Source: an uncultured Ruminococcus sp.
GTDB taxonomy: Bacteria > Bacillota > Clostridia > Oscillospirales > Ruminococcaceae
Assembly: GCA_947345935.1 (NCBI GenBank)
Contig: CAMZZN010000007.1
Span: 1-64,000, forward strand
Direction of reading: 5' to 3'
Length of the DNA: 64,000 bases
Below the pieces are notes generated by a model. That model was not told where the DNA came from. It did no database searches and saw only the letters and a program-made list of their open reading frames with translations. Shown here piece by piece: positions 25,350-34,182 of this stretch (its first letter is position 1; each line of letters starts with the position of its first letter). A program made the translations under genes and the position numbers.

Positions 25350-26825
25350 ATGATAAATGACATTTACACAAGTATCGCCGAGAGAACCGGCGGTGACATA
25401 TACATAGGCGTTGTAGGACCTGTAAGAACGGGAAAGTCCACATTTATCAAGAGATTTATGGAAACGCTGGTTATCCCGAATATTGTAAGCGGGTTCAAGC
25501 GTGAACGTGCTCTTGACGAACTTCCCCAGTCAGCAGCCGGAAAAACAATCATGACTACCGAGCCTAAATTCATTCCGGAAGAAGCCGTTGAAGTGAGCGT
25601 TGGCGAAGGAGCGGCTTTCAGCGTCAGACTAATCGACTGTGTGGGATATATTGTTCCCAGCGCTATTGGGTATATCGAAAACGAACAGCCACGCATGGTA
25701 ATGACATCATGGTTCGATGAAGAGATACCGTTTAATATGGCGGCGGAGATAGGCACGCAAAAAGTTATAACCGACCATTCCACGATTGGTCTGGTAGTTA
25801 CCACGGACGGCTCTGTTTCAGATATTCCTCGTGCCGAGTATGAGGAGTGCGAAGAACGTGTTATACGTGAGCTGAAGGAACTCGGAAAGCCTTTTATCGT
25901 TATCCTTAATTCAACTTCTCCTGATTCTCCGCAGACAAAAGCTCTGGCAGAAGAACTCACAGACCGCTATGATGCAAAGGTCATCCCTGTGAGCTGTCTT
26001 GATCTTGACGAAGAGGATATAAAAGGAATAATCCGTGAGATACTGTTTTCCTTCCCTATCAAGGAGATCAACATCCGCACGGCACGCTGGATAAATTCCC
26101 TTGAAAAGGGACACTGGCTGAAATCGGAGATACTCGACTGCATAAGGAATGCCGCAAGAGATATAAGGATAGTCCGTGAAGCGAAGACAGCGGCGCAGGC
26201 TATGGGGGAGTGCCCGCATATTGTCAAGGCGGAGATTTCTTCTATCGACCTCGGCAAGGGGTCTGTAACCATAAACGCCGAACTTGACAGCAGCCTGTTC
26301 TATAAGATACTGGGGGAGACGACGGGTATTGAGATCGAAAGCGAGAGCGATCTTATGCCTCTGCTTACGGAGCTGAACGACATAAGACGCAAATATCAGC
26401 GGATAGAACCGGCGCTGGCAGAGGTGGAGGCGACAGGATACGGCATAATCATGCCGGAAATGGATGAGCTGTCACTTGAAGAACCGAAGATCATACGTCA
26501 GGGCGGAAAATACGGCGTCCGGCTTAAAGCGTCTGCGCCGTCGATTCACCTTATGAGGGCCAATATCAATACGACAGTCAGCCCGATAGTGGGGTCTGAA
26601 CGGCAGTCGGAGGAACTTATCATGTATCTGCTGGACGGCTTTGACGAAGACCCGAAGAAGATATGGGATTCAAATATATTCGGAAAATCGCTGCATGAAT
26701 TAGTCAACGAGGGGCTTCACAACAAGCTCTACAAGATGCCTACAGACGCCAGAATGAAGCTTCAGGAGGCTCTGGAACGTGTCATCAACGACGGATGCAG
26801 CGGACTTATCTGTTTTATTCTCTGA
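25350..26825 (+). CDS. spoIVA: Stage IV sporulation protein A
   Basis: This 491-residue coat morphogenetic ATPase has Walker A GPVRTGKST near residues 22-30 and DCVG (Walker B-like) near residue 97, and the sequence closely follows the SpoIVA pattern throughout, with a C-terminal GLICFIL end. It polymerises on the forespore surface using ATP. ATG 25350 is used because GGAGG lies at 25338. It pairs with sipL, the partner needed in Clostridia. Confidence 0.97.
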   Translation: MINDIYTSIAERTGGDIYIGVVGPVRTGKSTFIKRFMETLVIPNIVSGFKRERALDELPQSAAGKTIMTTEPKFIPEEAVEVSVGEGAAFSVRLIDCVGYIVPSAIGYIENEQPRMVMTSWFDEEIPFNMAAEIGTQKVITDHSTIGLVVTTDGSVSDIPRAEYEECEERVIRELKELGKPFIVILNSTSPDSPQTKALAEELTDRYDAKVIPVSCLDLDEEDIKGIIREILFSFPIKEINIRTARWINSLEKGHWLKSEILDCIRNAARDIRIVREAKTAAQAMGECPHIVKAEISSIDLGKGSVTINAELDSSLFYKILGETTGIEIESESDLMPLLTELNDIRRKYQRIEPALAEVEATGYGIIMPEMDELSLEEPKIIRQGGKYGVRLKASAPSIHLMRANINTTVSPIVGSERQSEELIMYLLDGFDEDPKKIWDSNIFGKSLHELVNEGLHNKLYKMPTDARMKLQEALERVINDGCSGLICFIL

Positions 26826-26826
26826 T

Positions 26827-27115
26827 ATAATAACTTCGGGTTTCTTTCTGAAACTTTATATGCAATTATCGGGGGAAACCTTTCTGAAGAAAGGTTCTCC
26901 CCCGAACCCTCTTCCAAAGACTTTTAACACTAATTTAAGCCTGTTAAGGCGCACACCATACAAAAAAGAAATCTTAAGAATTTCCGGTGCGCCTTAACAG
27001 GCTTAAATTTAATACTGAAAGTTTTAGGAAAGGAGTTTGAGGAATAACCCTTTTTCAAAAGGGTTTTCCTCAACAAGTACGTGTAAAAGTTCGGAAAGAA
27101 ACCCGAAGTTATTAT
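26827..27115. repeat. MITE-like nested palindromic element
   Basis: Terminal inverted repeats ATAATAACTTCGGGTTTCTT and its complement bound the element. Inside, perfect 23-base arms (26932-26954 and 26987-27009) form a long hairpin, and smaller hairpins (CCTTTCTGAAGAAAGG; AACCCTTTTTCAAAAGGGTT) lie on either side. There is no coding capacity. The element fills the whole gap between the stop codons of two convergent genes, and its right end supplies the TAA of the following minus-strand gene. Confidence 0.85.
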
Positions 27116-27345
27116 TCAAATGAATCGAGGTCGATGTTGGCAAGAAGATCTTTAAGGCTTGCAAGCTCATCAGCAGTAAGCGTTACGCCCTTTCCCATTC
27201 TCGAATGGTCGGGCGACCACTCACGGATATCGTACTTGGGTTCGTATTCGTTCCAGCTTACCATGTTGAGTTCTTTTGTCCAACCCTTGGCGTTCTCTGA
27301 AAGAACTCCAATAGATTCAGTGATTTCGTATTTTAATTCTGCCAT
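27112..27345 (-). CDS. PC4/YdbC family single-stranded DNA-binding protein
   Basis: This 77-residue protein has the YdbC signature (GWTKELNMVSWN, PKYDIREWSPDHSRMGKG, LTADELASLK). YdbC homologues are dimeric PC4-fold proteins that bind single-stranded DNA and may modulate transcription. AAAGGA precedes the ATG. It lies 21 bases after hom on the same strand and may share its transcript. Confidence 0.85.
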   Translation of the reverse strand: MAELKYEITESIGVLSENAKGWTKELNMVSWNEYEPKYDIREWSPDHSRMGKGVTLTADELASLKDLLANIDLDSFE

Positions 27346-27366
27346 ATTTATTATCCTTTCTTTATA

Positions 27367-28557
27367 TTATTCAAGCACTGGCATTACAGCGAGAGCTTCG
27401 CACTCTGCTGCTTTGTCCATAGCGTTCTTGAAGTTCATTTTTTCTGCCGTAATATATGATATGCCGTTTTCATGCTCGTATGAGCCTTCCGGAGCAGTGC
27501 ATGACGACGGTACACGGAAGTACCACCGGGCAGTCAGTTCGTTGACTCCGGCGATAAAGCTGTTGTCCTCTGAGGATTCCCAGCTCTGGGAGAAAACAGT
27601 TACCTTATGCTTGACAGCCTCGATAACATCGCCGAGAACAGCACTGGCAGTCGGGAGCTTTCCAGCGCCACGTCCGTAGAACATAGCCTTGTCGATTCCG
27701 TCTCCGTAAACTGCGACAGCGTTAAAAACATCGTTTACGCCGGACATAATATCGTCATAGGAAACGAGCATCGGCATAACGGCAGGAAGTATTCTTCCGT
27801 CGTCCAGAGAATTTACCAAAGCGATAAGCTTTACGCTGTGACCGAGAACGTCGGCGGCAGCTACATCACATAGATCAACTCCTGAAATTCCCTTTGTGTA
27901 TACATCTTTCGGGTATACGTGTTTTCCGAAAACAAGGGAGGAGATGATGCAGATCTTACGGCAGGCATCGTGTCCCTCGATATCGGCAGTGGGATCTTTT
28001 TCGGCATAGCCCAGTTCCTGAGCAAGGCTGAGCGCCTTGTCAAAGGGCATATTATCGTTGTACATTTTTGTAAGAATGAAGTTAGTAGTACCGTTGAGAA
28101 TACCTGCAACACGAGTAATATCATTTGCTGCAAGGCATCTATGGAGCGGTCTGATTATGGGGATAGCTCCTCCTACGCTTGCCTCAAAGAAGAAATTGCA
28201 GTTGTGTTCCTTAGCCGTTTTCAGTAATATATCGCCTTTTGCGGCTACAAGCTCCTTGTTTGAAGTCGAGACGCTTTTTCCTTTTTCAAGGCACGCCTTT
28301 ACAAAGCTGAATGCAGGTTCTACGCCGCCCATGCATTCGGCAACGGATGTTACTTCGTCATCGTTGACGATATCTTCAAAGTTTTTCGTCAATTTGTCAC
28401 GATATGGAGACTGCGGAAAATCTCTCAGATCGAGAATATATTTTATATCCATTTCCGTTCCGGCACGTTTTTCGATACTCTGTTTGTTTTTGTAGAAAAG
28501 TTCTACAACGCCGGAGCCGACAACTCCATAGCCTAAAACCGCAAATTTTGCTGACAT
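27367..28557 (-). CDS. hom: Homoserine dehydrogenase
   Basis: This 396-residue NAD(P)H-dependent enzyme reduces aspartate semialdehyde to homoserine for threonine and methionine synthesis. The Rossmann motif VLGYGVVGSG is at residues about 7-16, NGTTN is the substrate loop, and EKDPTADIEGHDACRK carries catalytic Asp/Lys. The ATG at 28557 follows GGAGG; an in-frame upstream extension lacks a site. The C-terminal ACT regulatory domain found in many homologues is missing, while an ACT protein is encoded immediately upstream. Confidence 0.95.
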   Translation of the reverse strand: MSAKFAVLGYGVVGSGVVELFYKNKQSIEKRAGTEMDIKYILDLRDFPQSPYRDKLTKNFEDIVNDDEVTSVAECMGGVEPAFSFVKACLEKGKSVSTSNKELVAAKGDILLKTAKEHNCNFFFEASVGGAIPIIRPLHRCLAANDITRVAGILNGTTNFILTKMYNDNMPFDKALSLAQELGYAEKDPTADIEGHDACRKICIISSLVFGKHVYPKDVYTKGISGVDLCDVAAADVLGHSVKLIALVNSLDDGRILPAVMPMLVSYDDIMSGVNDVFNAVAVYGDGIDKAMFYGRGAGKLPTASAVLGDVIEAVKHKVTVFSQSWESSEDNSFIAGVNELTARWYFRVPSSCTAPEGSYEHENGISYITAEKMNFKNAMDKAAECEALAVMPVLE

Positions 28558-28576
28558 ATATGATAACCTCCGATTG

Positions 28577-29032
28577 CTATTCGGCGGAGAGGATCTTGAC
28601 CTCAAGCACGCCGTTGAGTTCAGTAATTAAATAGAGCCATTCAAGCTTATCCTCCGAAACGCCCGGCAGACGGAGAGATATATTTATCGCCGCCGCTCCG
28701 TCTATTGGTATGCTTTGATTGACGGTGAGGATGTTGGCATCATGGCTGTGCAGAAAAGCAAGTACGCTGGAAAGCACGCCCGGACTGTCGTTCAGCAGAA
28801 GATAGAGACTGACTATTCTCCGGGTGATAAGCTCCTCGTAGGGGAAAACGCTGTCCTTGTATTTATAGTATGCGCTCCTGGATATCCCCACTCTCCGGCA
28901 GGCTGATGCAGAACTTTTCTCGCCTTTCTGTGCGATAAGCTTTTTCACCTCGATGACTTTTGAAAAAACGTCCGGAAGTACATCGGCGTCTGCAACGATT
29001 AGCTGTGAATTACGCTGATTTTTATTATCCAT
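28577..29032 (-). CDS. ACT domain protein (PheB / UPF0735 type)
   Basis: This 151-residue protein has an N-terminal helix-turn-helix-like part (residues 40-65, RRVGISRSAYYKYKD) and a C-terminal ACT domain (75-150, DSPGVLSSVLAFLHSHDANI). Proteins of this type precede hom in many Firmicutes. It may sense an amino acid and modulate the adjacent dehydrogenase or its expression. Nineteen bases separate the two genes. Confidence 0.88.
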   Translation of the reverse strand: MDNKNQRNSQLIVADADVLPDVFSKVIEVKKLIAQKGEKSSASACRRVGISRSAYYKYKDSVFPYEELITRRIVSLYLLLNDSPGVLSSVLAFLHSHDANILTVNQSIPIDGAAAINISLRLPGVSEDKLEWLYLITELNGVLEVKILSAE

Positions 29033-29085
29033 ACTGAAACTCCCTTGCCGTCCACCGTAGACGAACAGCTGTACATTACTTAAAT

Positions 29086-29114
29086 ACTATACCACTTTTT
29101 GGCGCTGATGTCAA
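29086..29114 (-). promoter_or_regulatory. SigA-type promoter for the ACT-hom operon
   Basis: On the minus strand TTGACA and TATAGT are separated by exactly 17 bases, about 55 bases before the ACT gene. No other promoter is seen before hom. Confidence 0.85.
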
Positions 29115-29146
29115 GTGTTTTTTAAAAATTAGTTATAGAAACAGCA

Positions 29147-30472
29147 TTAATCTTCTGCAAAGACTTTTTTCCTGATAGTTCTGATATTATCTTCATAGTC
29201 CATAGCGAGGACGTCGCCGGCATATACGCTTTCGCCCCAGTAGCTTCCTTCGACGGGTATCTGTATCTGTTCCATGTCGTAGTTCAGCACAAAAGGCAGG
29301 CGGAGAGATAATCGGTAAAGCTCGCCTTTTGTCATATTGCTTGTGATATTGGGCAGAGCCTTTTCAGATACTTTCTTAACAAACGACGGACCGGAAGAAG
29401 CGGCTTTTTTAATAAGCTCGGTCATGACCGTACGCTGGCGTGAAGTCCGCTCAAAGTCGTTGTTGCCGACATATCTTATTCTCGAATAGCACAGCGCCTG
29501 TTTGCCGCTGAGATGTACTTTTCCGCCGCCGGTCAGGAAATCGGCAGCCGGTTCGTCTCCCATGAGCTCGTTTACTTCGCTGACCAGGATAACGTTTATG
29601 GCTTCGGCTTCCTCATCAGATATTTTCAGATCAATTCCGCCGGCAGCGTCTATGATAGCAGCAAACGATGAGAAATTTACAGAAACATAGTTGTCGATCT
29701 TAACATTGAAATTACTTTCTATCGTATCCATCAGCAGTTCCGGACCGCCGTAGGAGTATGCCGCATTGAGCTTGTCCATGCCCTGACCGGGAATGTCCAC
29801 GTAGCTGTCACGCATGAACGACGTCATGATTATCTGGTTCGTTTTGCGGTTGAACGATACAAGTATCATCGAATCAGAGCGGCCACGGTCGTCGATAGTC
29901 CGTCCGTCCGTACCGATAACCAGTACGCTGTCAACATATTTTTCGCTCATTGCGCCGGGAGTACGGTCTCTTTCTCCTGTTTCCCTGTAGTTGATCTTGC
30001 TGATAAGCGAAAGCGAAACGCAGGAATATATCCCGAAAATCAGCAGAAAAATTATAAGAAGCGAGAAAAATACTCTGAAAAATATCTTGAGGAATAAACT
30101 CTTTCTTTTCTTCTTTTTCTTTTTTCTTTTTTTCTTCTGCGGCGGATATTTCGGCTGCTGCGGATATGGATTCTGCTGCGGATACTGACCGCCGTAATAG
30201 GGCTGCTGGGGATAATAACCTCCCTGCTGTCCCTGATACTGCTGCTGACCGTAATAAGGCTGTTGTACGCCGCCGGGATCATTATTATAATACTGCTGCT
30301 GGTAATTTTGCTGATAGCCCTGATAATTCTGCTGTACAGAAGGATTTTGTCCGTAATTCTGCCGGCTGTATTCCTGGGCGTATTTTCTGTATTCCTCTGA
30401 ATCGTCGGGGATAAGGATAGTGCTGTCGTTGTCGTTTATTTTTCCGTGTCCGTGATTTTGTCTTTCAGACAT
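29147..30472 (-). CDS. LytR-CpsA-Psr family cell-wall glycopolymer transferase
   Basis: This 441-residue type II membrane enzyme attaches anionic polymers to peptidoglycan. The cytoplasmic head (1-110) is disordered and Tyr/Gln/Pro-rich, ends in a nearly pure Lys/Arg run, and is followed by a membrane helix (about 118-140). The LCP domain shows DSMILVSFNRKTN, SFMRDSYVDIPG, KLNAAYSYGG and DAAGGIDL, with the conserved Arg residues that bind lipid pyrophosphate. The start at 30472 follows AAAGGAG. Confidence 0.9.
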   Translation of the reverse strand: MSERQNHGHGKINDNDSTILIPDDSEEYRKYAQEYSRQNYGQNPSVQQNYQGYQQNYQQQYYNNDPGGVQQPYYGQQQYQGQQGGYYPQQPYYGGQYPQQNPYPQQPKYPPQKKKRKKKKKKRKSLFLKIFFRVFFSLLIIFLLIFGIYSCVSLSLISKINYRETGERDRTPGAMSEKYVDSVLVIGTDGRTIDDRGRSDSMILVSFNRKTNQIIMTSFMRDSYVDIPGQGMDKLNAAYSYGGPELLMDTIESNFNVKIDNYVSVNFSSFAAIIDAAGGIDLKISDEEAEAINVILVSEVNELMGDEPAADFLTGGGKVHLSGKQALCYSRIRYVGNNDFERTSRQRTVMTELIKKAASSGPSFVKKVSEKALPNITSNMTKGELYRLSLRLPFVLNYDMEQIQIPVEGSYWGESVYAGDVLAMDYEDNIRTIRKKVFAED

Positions 30473-30489
30473 ATTTGTCTCCTTTCGTG

Positions 30490-30525
30490 AAAAGACCTGC
30501 ATCCGCAAAGCTTCGGATACAGGTC
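30490..30525 (-). terminator. Terminator-like hairpin between two minus-strand genes
   Basis: On the minus strand GACCTGTATCCG and CGGATGCAGGTC form a 12-bp stem with one mismatch, followed by TTTT. It lies between the ATPase-like gene and the LCP gene, so it would reduce read-through. Confidence 0.7.
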
Positions 30526-30536
30526 GGGTTTATCGG

Positions 30537-33077
30537 TCAGAGCTTTTTAACGCTTACGGCTGCACAGGTCAGAGCCGAGCAGACTGCGTTGTAGATTATC
30601 AGAGCTGTAGCCGACATATAAATGTAATTTGTCTCGAAAGCCTTTGAAAGTATCATCAGCATTGCGAAACCGAAGCCGAGAATTATTGAAACGGTTTGTA
30701 CAATAAGTCCGATAATTGCTGAATTATGTACAATTTTCGTGCCTATGAGAAGCTGTGCCAGAGATGTGAATTTTCCTGTTGTAGCCATTGAAGCGCTGAG
30801 GCGAACGGTTTTTTTGGTTTCTTCTTCAAAGTCCTCGTGCAGACGCTTCGGAAGGATACGCACCATTTCTTCCGGTATACCAAAGAGAGTGCCTATCTTT
30901 TTAAGTGAGATACATGGGTCAACGCTTCTGAGAATAAGGCAAACCTTGTTCCTGCAAAGACGTTTTGCCCATTTCTTTACTTTTTTATCGGCTGTTATAT
31001 CCACAATGAACATTGCCGCCAGATTTCCTGAAATGGACAGATACAAAGCTTCCTGATTATCCGAAGCAAATTCGGCTTCTTTTGTTTTTGTAGGTATGCC
31101 CTCAATATTATGGCTTGTCATAAGTTCACGGTTTCCGAAGAGCACACGCTTGTTGTTTATCCAGCCGCAGATGCCTAAAGATTCCTCATATGAAAAATTT
31201 TCAATGGGATACAGCGCTTCTTCTCTGCCGTATGCCACGTCTCTGAACAGATACCGCATAATGCTTCCGGCATGATATGTAAGGCTTGCAGCTTCCAGAA
31301 GAGCTTCGTCTATTTTTGTATTTGAAAATACTTTGATTCCTGCCAGCTTGACGTTTCCTTCCGGAAAGAGCGAATTGGCGTCAACAAGAATGGAATTCGC
31401 ATCGTAAAAATCATCCACGCTCTGGTATCCGAGCATAATTCCCTTTCCCGGAAAGACAGCCGCAGCCGTTTTTTCAAGAGGGATATTAACAACAAACGGC
31501 ATAGCGATGCATGAGGATGCGCAGATCAGCATACTGAATATAGAGAATCCGAATACCGCTGCGTCTGCCGTTCCCAGACTTCCTTTTGTAAAGTAGGTCA
31601 GGAAACAGGCGACGATTACCGAGGCGATCATACAGAGCGGCGCTGCCTTGTGACAATATGAATCTGCCATGTCTGATGAATAGGTATATCGCAGAAAATC
31701 GGTAAGGAAGTCCGTTTTCCTTGTTGAAGCAAGTATTGGAAAATCGCCGAGAGTACCTCGTGTAAGACGTTCGGCACGTTCTTCATCGGTAACATAAACG
31801 ACGCCGTGACGGTCAAAATTTTTGGAAACAAATTTGAAATTCCGGGCTGCTCTTTTTATAATTAGCAGTTTTCCGACGGCGTTGACGAGAAGTGCCAGGA
31901 TTCCTATCGGCATATATATGTTAAAGTGATTCTCTGCCGCAAGTTCAGGAAAAAGAATCGCCGGAACAAGTGCAATCATACATGAAAGAGCCGTTATTGC
32001 CGTCATAGAGTCCGTATCAGCGGAGAAAGTAAATACTTTTTTCAGACCTTTGGTGATGACCGGCATAGATGAAACGACGGAAACAATTCCGAGCAGCAGA
32101 TGTATCGCCATGTATGATTTTGCGCTGCTGCTGTCCGGAATGCCGATGACAGGAAGCCCGAACTGATTTGCAATGGTGATAAACAAGCTAAGCAGAGCAG
32201 TCATTGTAAGTATAAACACCCGGACGCCGATAATGCTTTTCAGCTCATAGATATCACGTCCCACGTCCTCCACATCGCCGTAGTAATTGAAATCCACAAT
32301 GCGCTTGGTGCGTTTCTTTCGAGCCTTTACAGAGAGATATTCCTCCTGTTCCTGAGTGATATGCACGTCAAGCTCGCTTGCGTTTATTTCTGCCGGTTCG
32401 CTGAGATTGATGCTTGTCTTTTTGGCTCTCGGCGCAGGCTGAACGGGCTTTGCGGCTTCGACAGCGGCGGGAGAGGGGACAATATCGGTAATGGATTTTC
32501 TTCCCTCCGGACTGTCATTTTCTGCCTCGATCTGAGCTCGTGTCCGCTTTTTTTTGCGGAAGTTCGGCGGTGAATACATATACTCGCCGTCCGGGCTTTC
32601 ATAATTATAGGTATACGGTGATTTATGATTTTTTTTCTTTTTGTTTTTTCGCTTGATCTCTTCAAGCTCCTTTGCCCTTGTCGATTCACTCATCCGTCTT
32701 ATCTTGGGGGCGGCGTCGGGCGGAATTCTGGTCACGGGAACAGTTCCCGTATTTGCAGTTTCCTTTTTGTGGGATGCAACTGTGCGTATAGGCCCGATAT
32801 TCTTATTGTCCACCACCGAAATGCGTTTTCTGGAAAGATCGGCAGGTTTGAACTCGTCCGCAGGAGTTGATTTTCGCAAAGCTCCGTCGAAAATATCGGA
32901 TTTTTCGTGTGAAGCAGGCGGAGCTTTCGGAGGTGTTTTTAATGACGTACGGGTTGATTCAACTGTTGAATTAATAATTTTCTGAGCGTCAACACGTCCG
33001 ACTTTTGTTTTGGGTTTCTGATTTTCAGGAGAATACTCGTTCAGAATATCCTCCAGAGATATTTTCTGATCCGGCAT
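30537..33077 (-). CDS. Degenerate P-type ATPase-like membrane protein
   Basis: This 846-residue protein has a disordered basic N-terminus (1-240) and membrane helices near 260-410 and 490-550. A cytoplasmic portion aligns by pattern with heavy-metal P-type ATPases, followed by two C-terminal helices. Where an active enzyme has DKTGT, this one has DANSL (Asp566 kept, Lys and both Thr lost), and the TGD hinge is replaced by RSVDP. It should therefore not be phosphorylated in the normal way. Ten bases separate it from rlmB. Its role is unknown; a scaffold or sensor function is possible. Confidence 0.7.
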   Translation of the reverse strand: MPDQKISLEDILNEYSPENQKPKTKVGRVDAQKIINSTVESTRTSLKTPPKAPPASHEKSDIFDGALRKSTPADEFKPADLSRKRISVVDNKNIGPIRTVASHKKETANTGTVPVTRIPPDAAPKIRRMSESTRAKELEEIKRKNKKKKNHKSPYTYNYESPDGEYMYSPPNFRKKKRTRAQIEAENDSPEGRKSITDIVPSPAAVEAAKPVQPAPRAKKTSINLSEPAEINASELDVHITQEQEEYLSVKARKKRTKRIVDFNYYGDVEDVGRDIYELKSIIGVRVFILTMTALLSLFITIANQFGLPVIGIPDSSSAKSYMAIHLLLGIVSVVSSMPVITKGLKKVFTFSADTDSMTAITALSCMIALVPAILFPELAAENHFNIYMPIGILALLVNAVGKLLIIKRAARNFKFVSKNFDRHGVVYVTDEERAERLTRGTLGDFPILASTRKTDFLTDFLRYTYSSDMADSYCHKAAPLCMIASVIVACFLTYFTKGSLGTADAAVFGFSIFSMLICASSCIAMPFVVNIPLEKTAAAVFPGKGIMLGYQSVDDFYDANSILVDANSLFPEGNVKLAGIKVFSNTKIDEALLEAASLTYHAGSIMRYLFRDVAYGREEALYPIENFSYEESLGICGWINNKRVLFGNRELMTSHNIEGIPTKTKEAEFASDNQEALYLSISGNLAAMFIVDITADKKVKKWAKRLCRNKVCLILRSVDPCISLKKIGTLFGIPEEMVRILPKRLHEDFEEETKKTVRLSASMATTGKFTSLAQLLIGTKIVHNSAIIGLIVQTVSIILGFGFAMLMILSKAFETNYIYMSATALIIYNAVCSALTCAAVSVKKL

Positions 33078-33087
33078 GATTTTCTCC

Positions 33088-33849
33088 TTATAAGTTATTC
33101 CGCTGCCTGAGTATCTCGTACATGAAGATACCGGCGGCAACAGAAGCGTTGAGAGAGTTGATTTTTCCAAGCATCGGAAGTTTTATCATAAAGTCGCATT
33201 TTTTTCGGATAAGCCGGCTGATGCCGAATCCCTCCGAGCCAATGACCAGAGCACAGCTTCCGGTGAGATCTGTCTTATCATAGTCGCTGCCGGAAGCGTC
33301 CGTGCCGTAGATCCATACGCCGTTTTCTTTCAGCGTATCTATGCAGGATGCAAGGTTGGCGACTCTTGCCACCGGAACGTAGCTGGCAGCGCCGGCAGAA
33401 GTCTTGAATACTGTAGCGTTCAGGGAGGCGCTGCGCCGTTTCGGAATGATAACGCCGTCTGCTCCGGATGTTTCGGCAGTACGGATTATAGCGCCGAGGT
33501 TATGGGGATCTTCGATCTCGTCGCAGATTATAATAAAAGGCTTCGTGCCCTTTTTTCGTGAGACTTCAAGAATATCCTCAACCGAAACGTATTCGCCGCA
33601 GGCTCCGAATGCCACGACCCCCTGATGAGAAGCGCCGCCTGAAAGCTGGTTAAGTTTTTGCTCCTGGGCGTCTTTGACCACCACGTTTTTTTCCTTTGCA
33701 AGGCTGCGTATAAGGTTAAGACTTCCGCCCGATCCGTTTATGTATACAGCGTCAAGCTGCGGCGTTCCGGATTTCAACGCCTCGATAACAGGATTTCTGC
33801 CGCAGATAACGCCTGCGGTGTCCTCCGTAAAAATATTATTCTTTTCCAT
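33088..33849 (-). CDS. rlmB: 23S rRNA 2'-O-methyltransferase, RlmB/TrmH (SpoU) family
   Basis: This 253-residue SAM enzyme of the knotted SPOUT class has a short RNA-binding N-terminal domain (GRNPVIEAL near 17) and the three SpoU motifs: DPHNLGAIIRTAE, LVIGSEGFGISRL and LGKINSLNASVAAGI. It methylates a ribose in 23S rRNA. It is the first gene of the rlmB-ATPase-like-LCP strand order. Confidence 0.93.
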   Translation of the reverse strand: MEKNNIFTEDTAGVICGRNPVIEALKSGTPQLDAVYINGSGGSLNLIRSLAKEKNVVVKDAQEQKLNQLSGGASHQGVVAFGACGEYVSVEDILEVSRKKGTKPFIIICDEIEDPHNLGAIIRTAETSGADGVIIPKRRSASLNATVFKTSAGAASYVPVARVANLASCIDTLKENGVWIYGTDASGSDYDKTDLTGSCALVIGSEGFGISRLIRKKCDFMIKLPMLGKINSLNASVAAGIFMYEILRQRNNL

Positions 33850-33919
33850 TTTTTGGTATCCTTTTTTGTTCTTTTTAAGTTGGGACTCTGCTCCTGACAG
33901 TCGTCCGTTGTCTCACCTG

Positions 33920-34090
33920 TCGGTTCGGTCGGTGCTTCTCGCTTTGCGAGAGGTCTCCACCGGAGACCCGCACCCCTCTGTCACTTCGTGACATCCCCTA
34001 ACCTGGGCGTGTCCCCTTTGTCAGCTTAGCTGACATTTCCCCATACAATGGGGAATCACCCACACCATTGCCAAAGGGAAAGCCCTCTAT
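33920..34090 (-). repeat. Dispersed palindromic repeat, copy 3 (reversed)
   Basis: Modules seen in copy 1 recur in reverse: CTCTGTCACTTCGTGACATC, CCCCATACAATGGGG and TTGCCAAAGGGAA. Additional palindromes are present (TCTCGCTTTGCGAGA, GTCAGCTTAGCTGAC). It lies in the 5' leader of rlmB. Apart from this repeat and the promoter at 34126, the 333-base gap holds nothing recognisable. Confidence 0.8.
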
Positions 34091-34125
34091 TGGTACGAGT
34101 ATAAAAACAGAATCGCTTTAATATC

Positions 34126-34154
34126 ATTATATCATTATTTCTAAAAAAATACAA
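34126..34154 (-). promoter_or_regulatory. Promoter for rlmB
   Basis: On the minus strand TTGTAT and TATAAT are 17 bases apart. The transcript would begin with the copy 3 repeat, giving a structured leader of more than 250 bases. Confidence 0.7.
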
Positions 34155-34182
34155 GTAGTTTTTTTCAAGAAAAATATTACAT

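Noticed and set aside
23600-26825. Sporulation locus as part of the prophage
   Set aside because: sipL and spoIVA are conserved host genes, separated from the phage by two tRNA genes and a strong bidirectional terminator.
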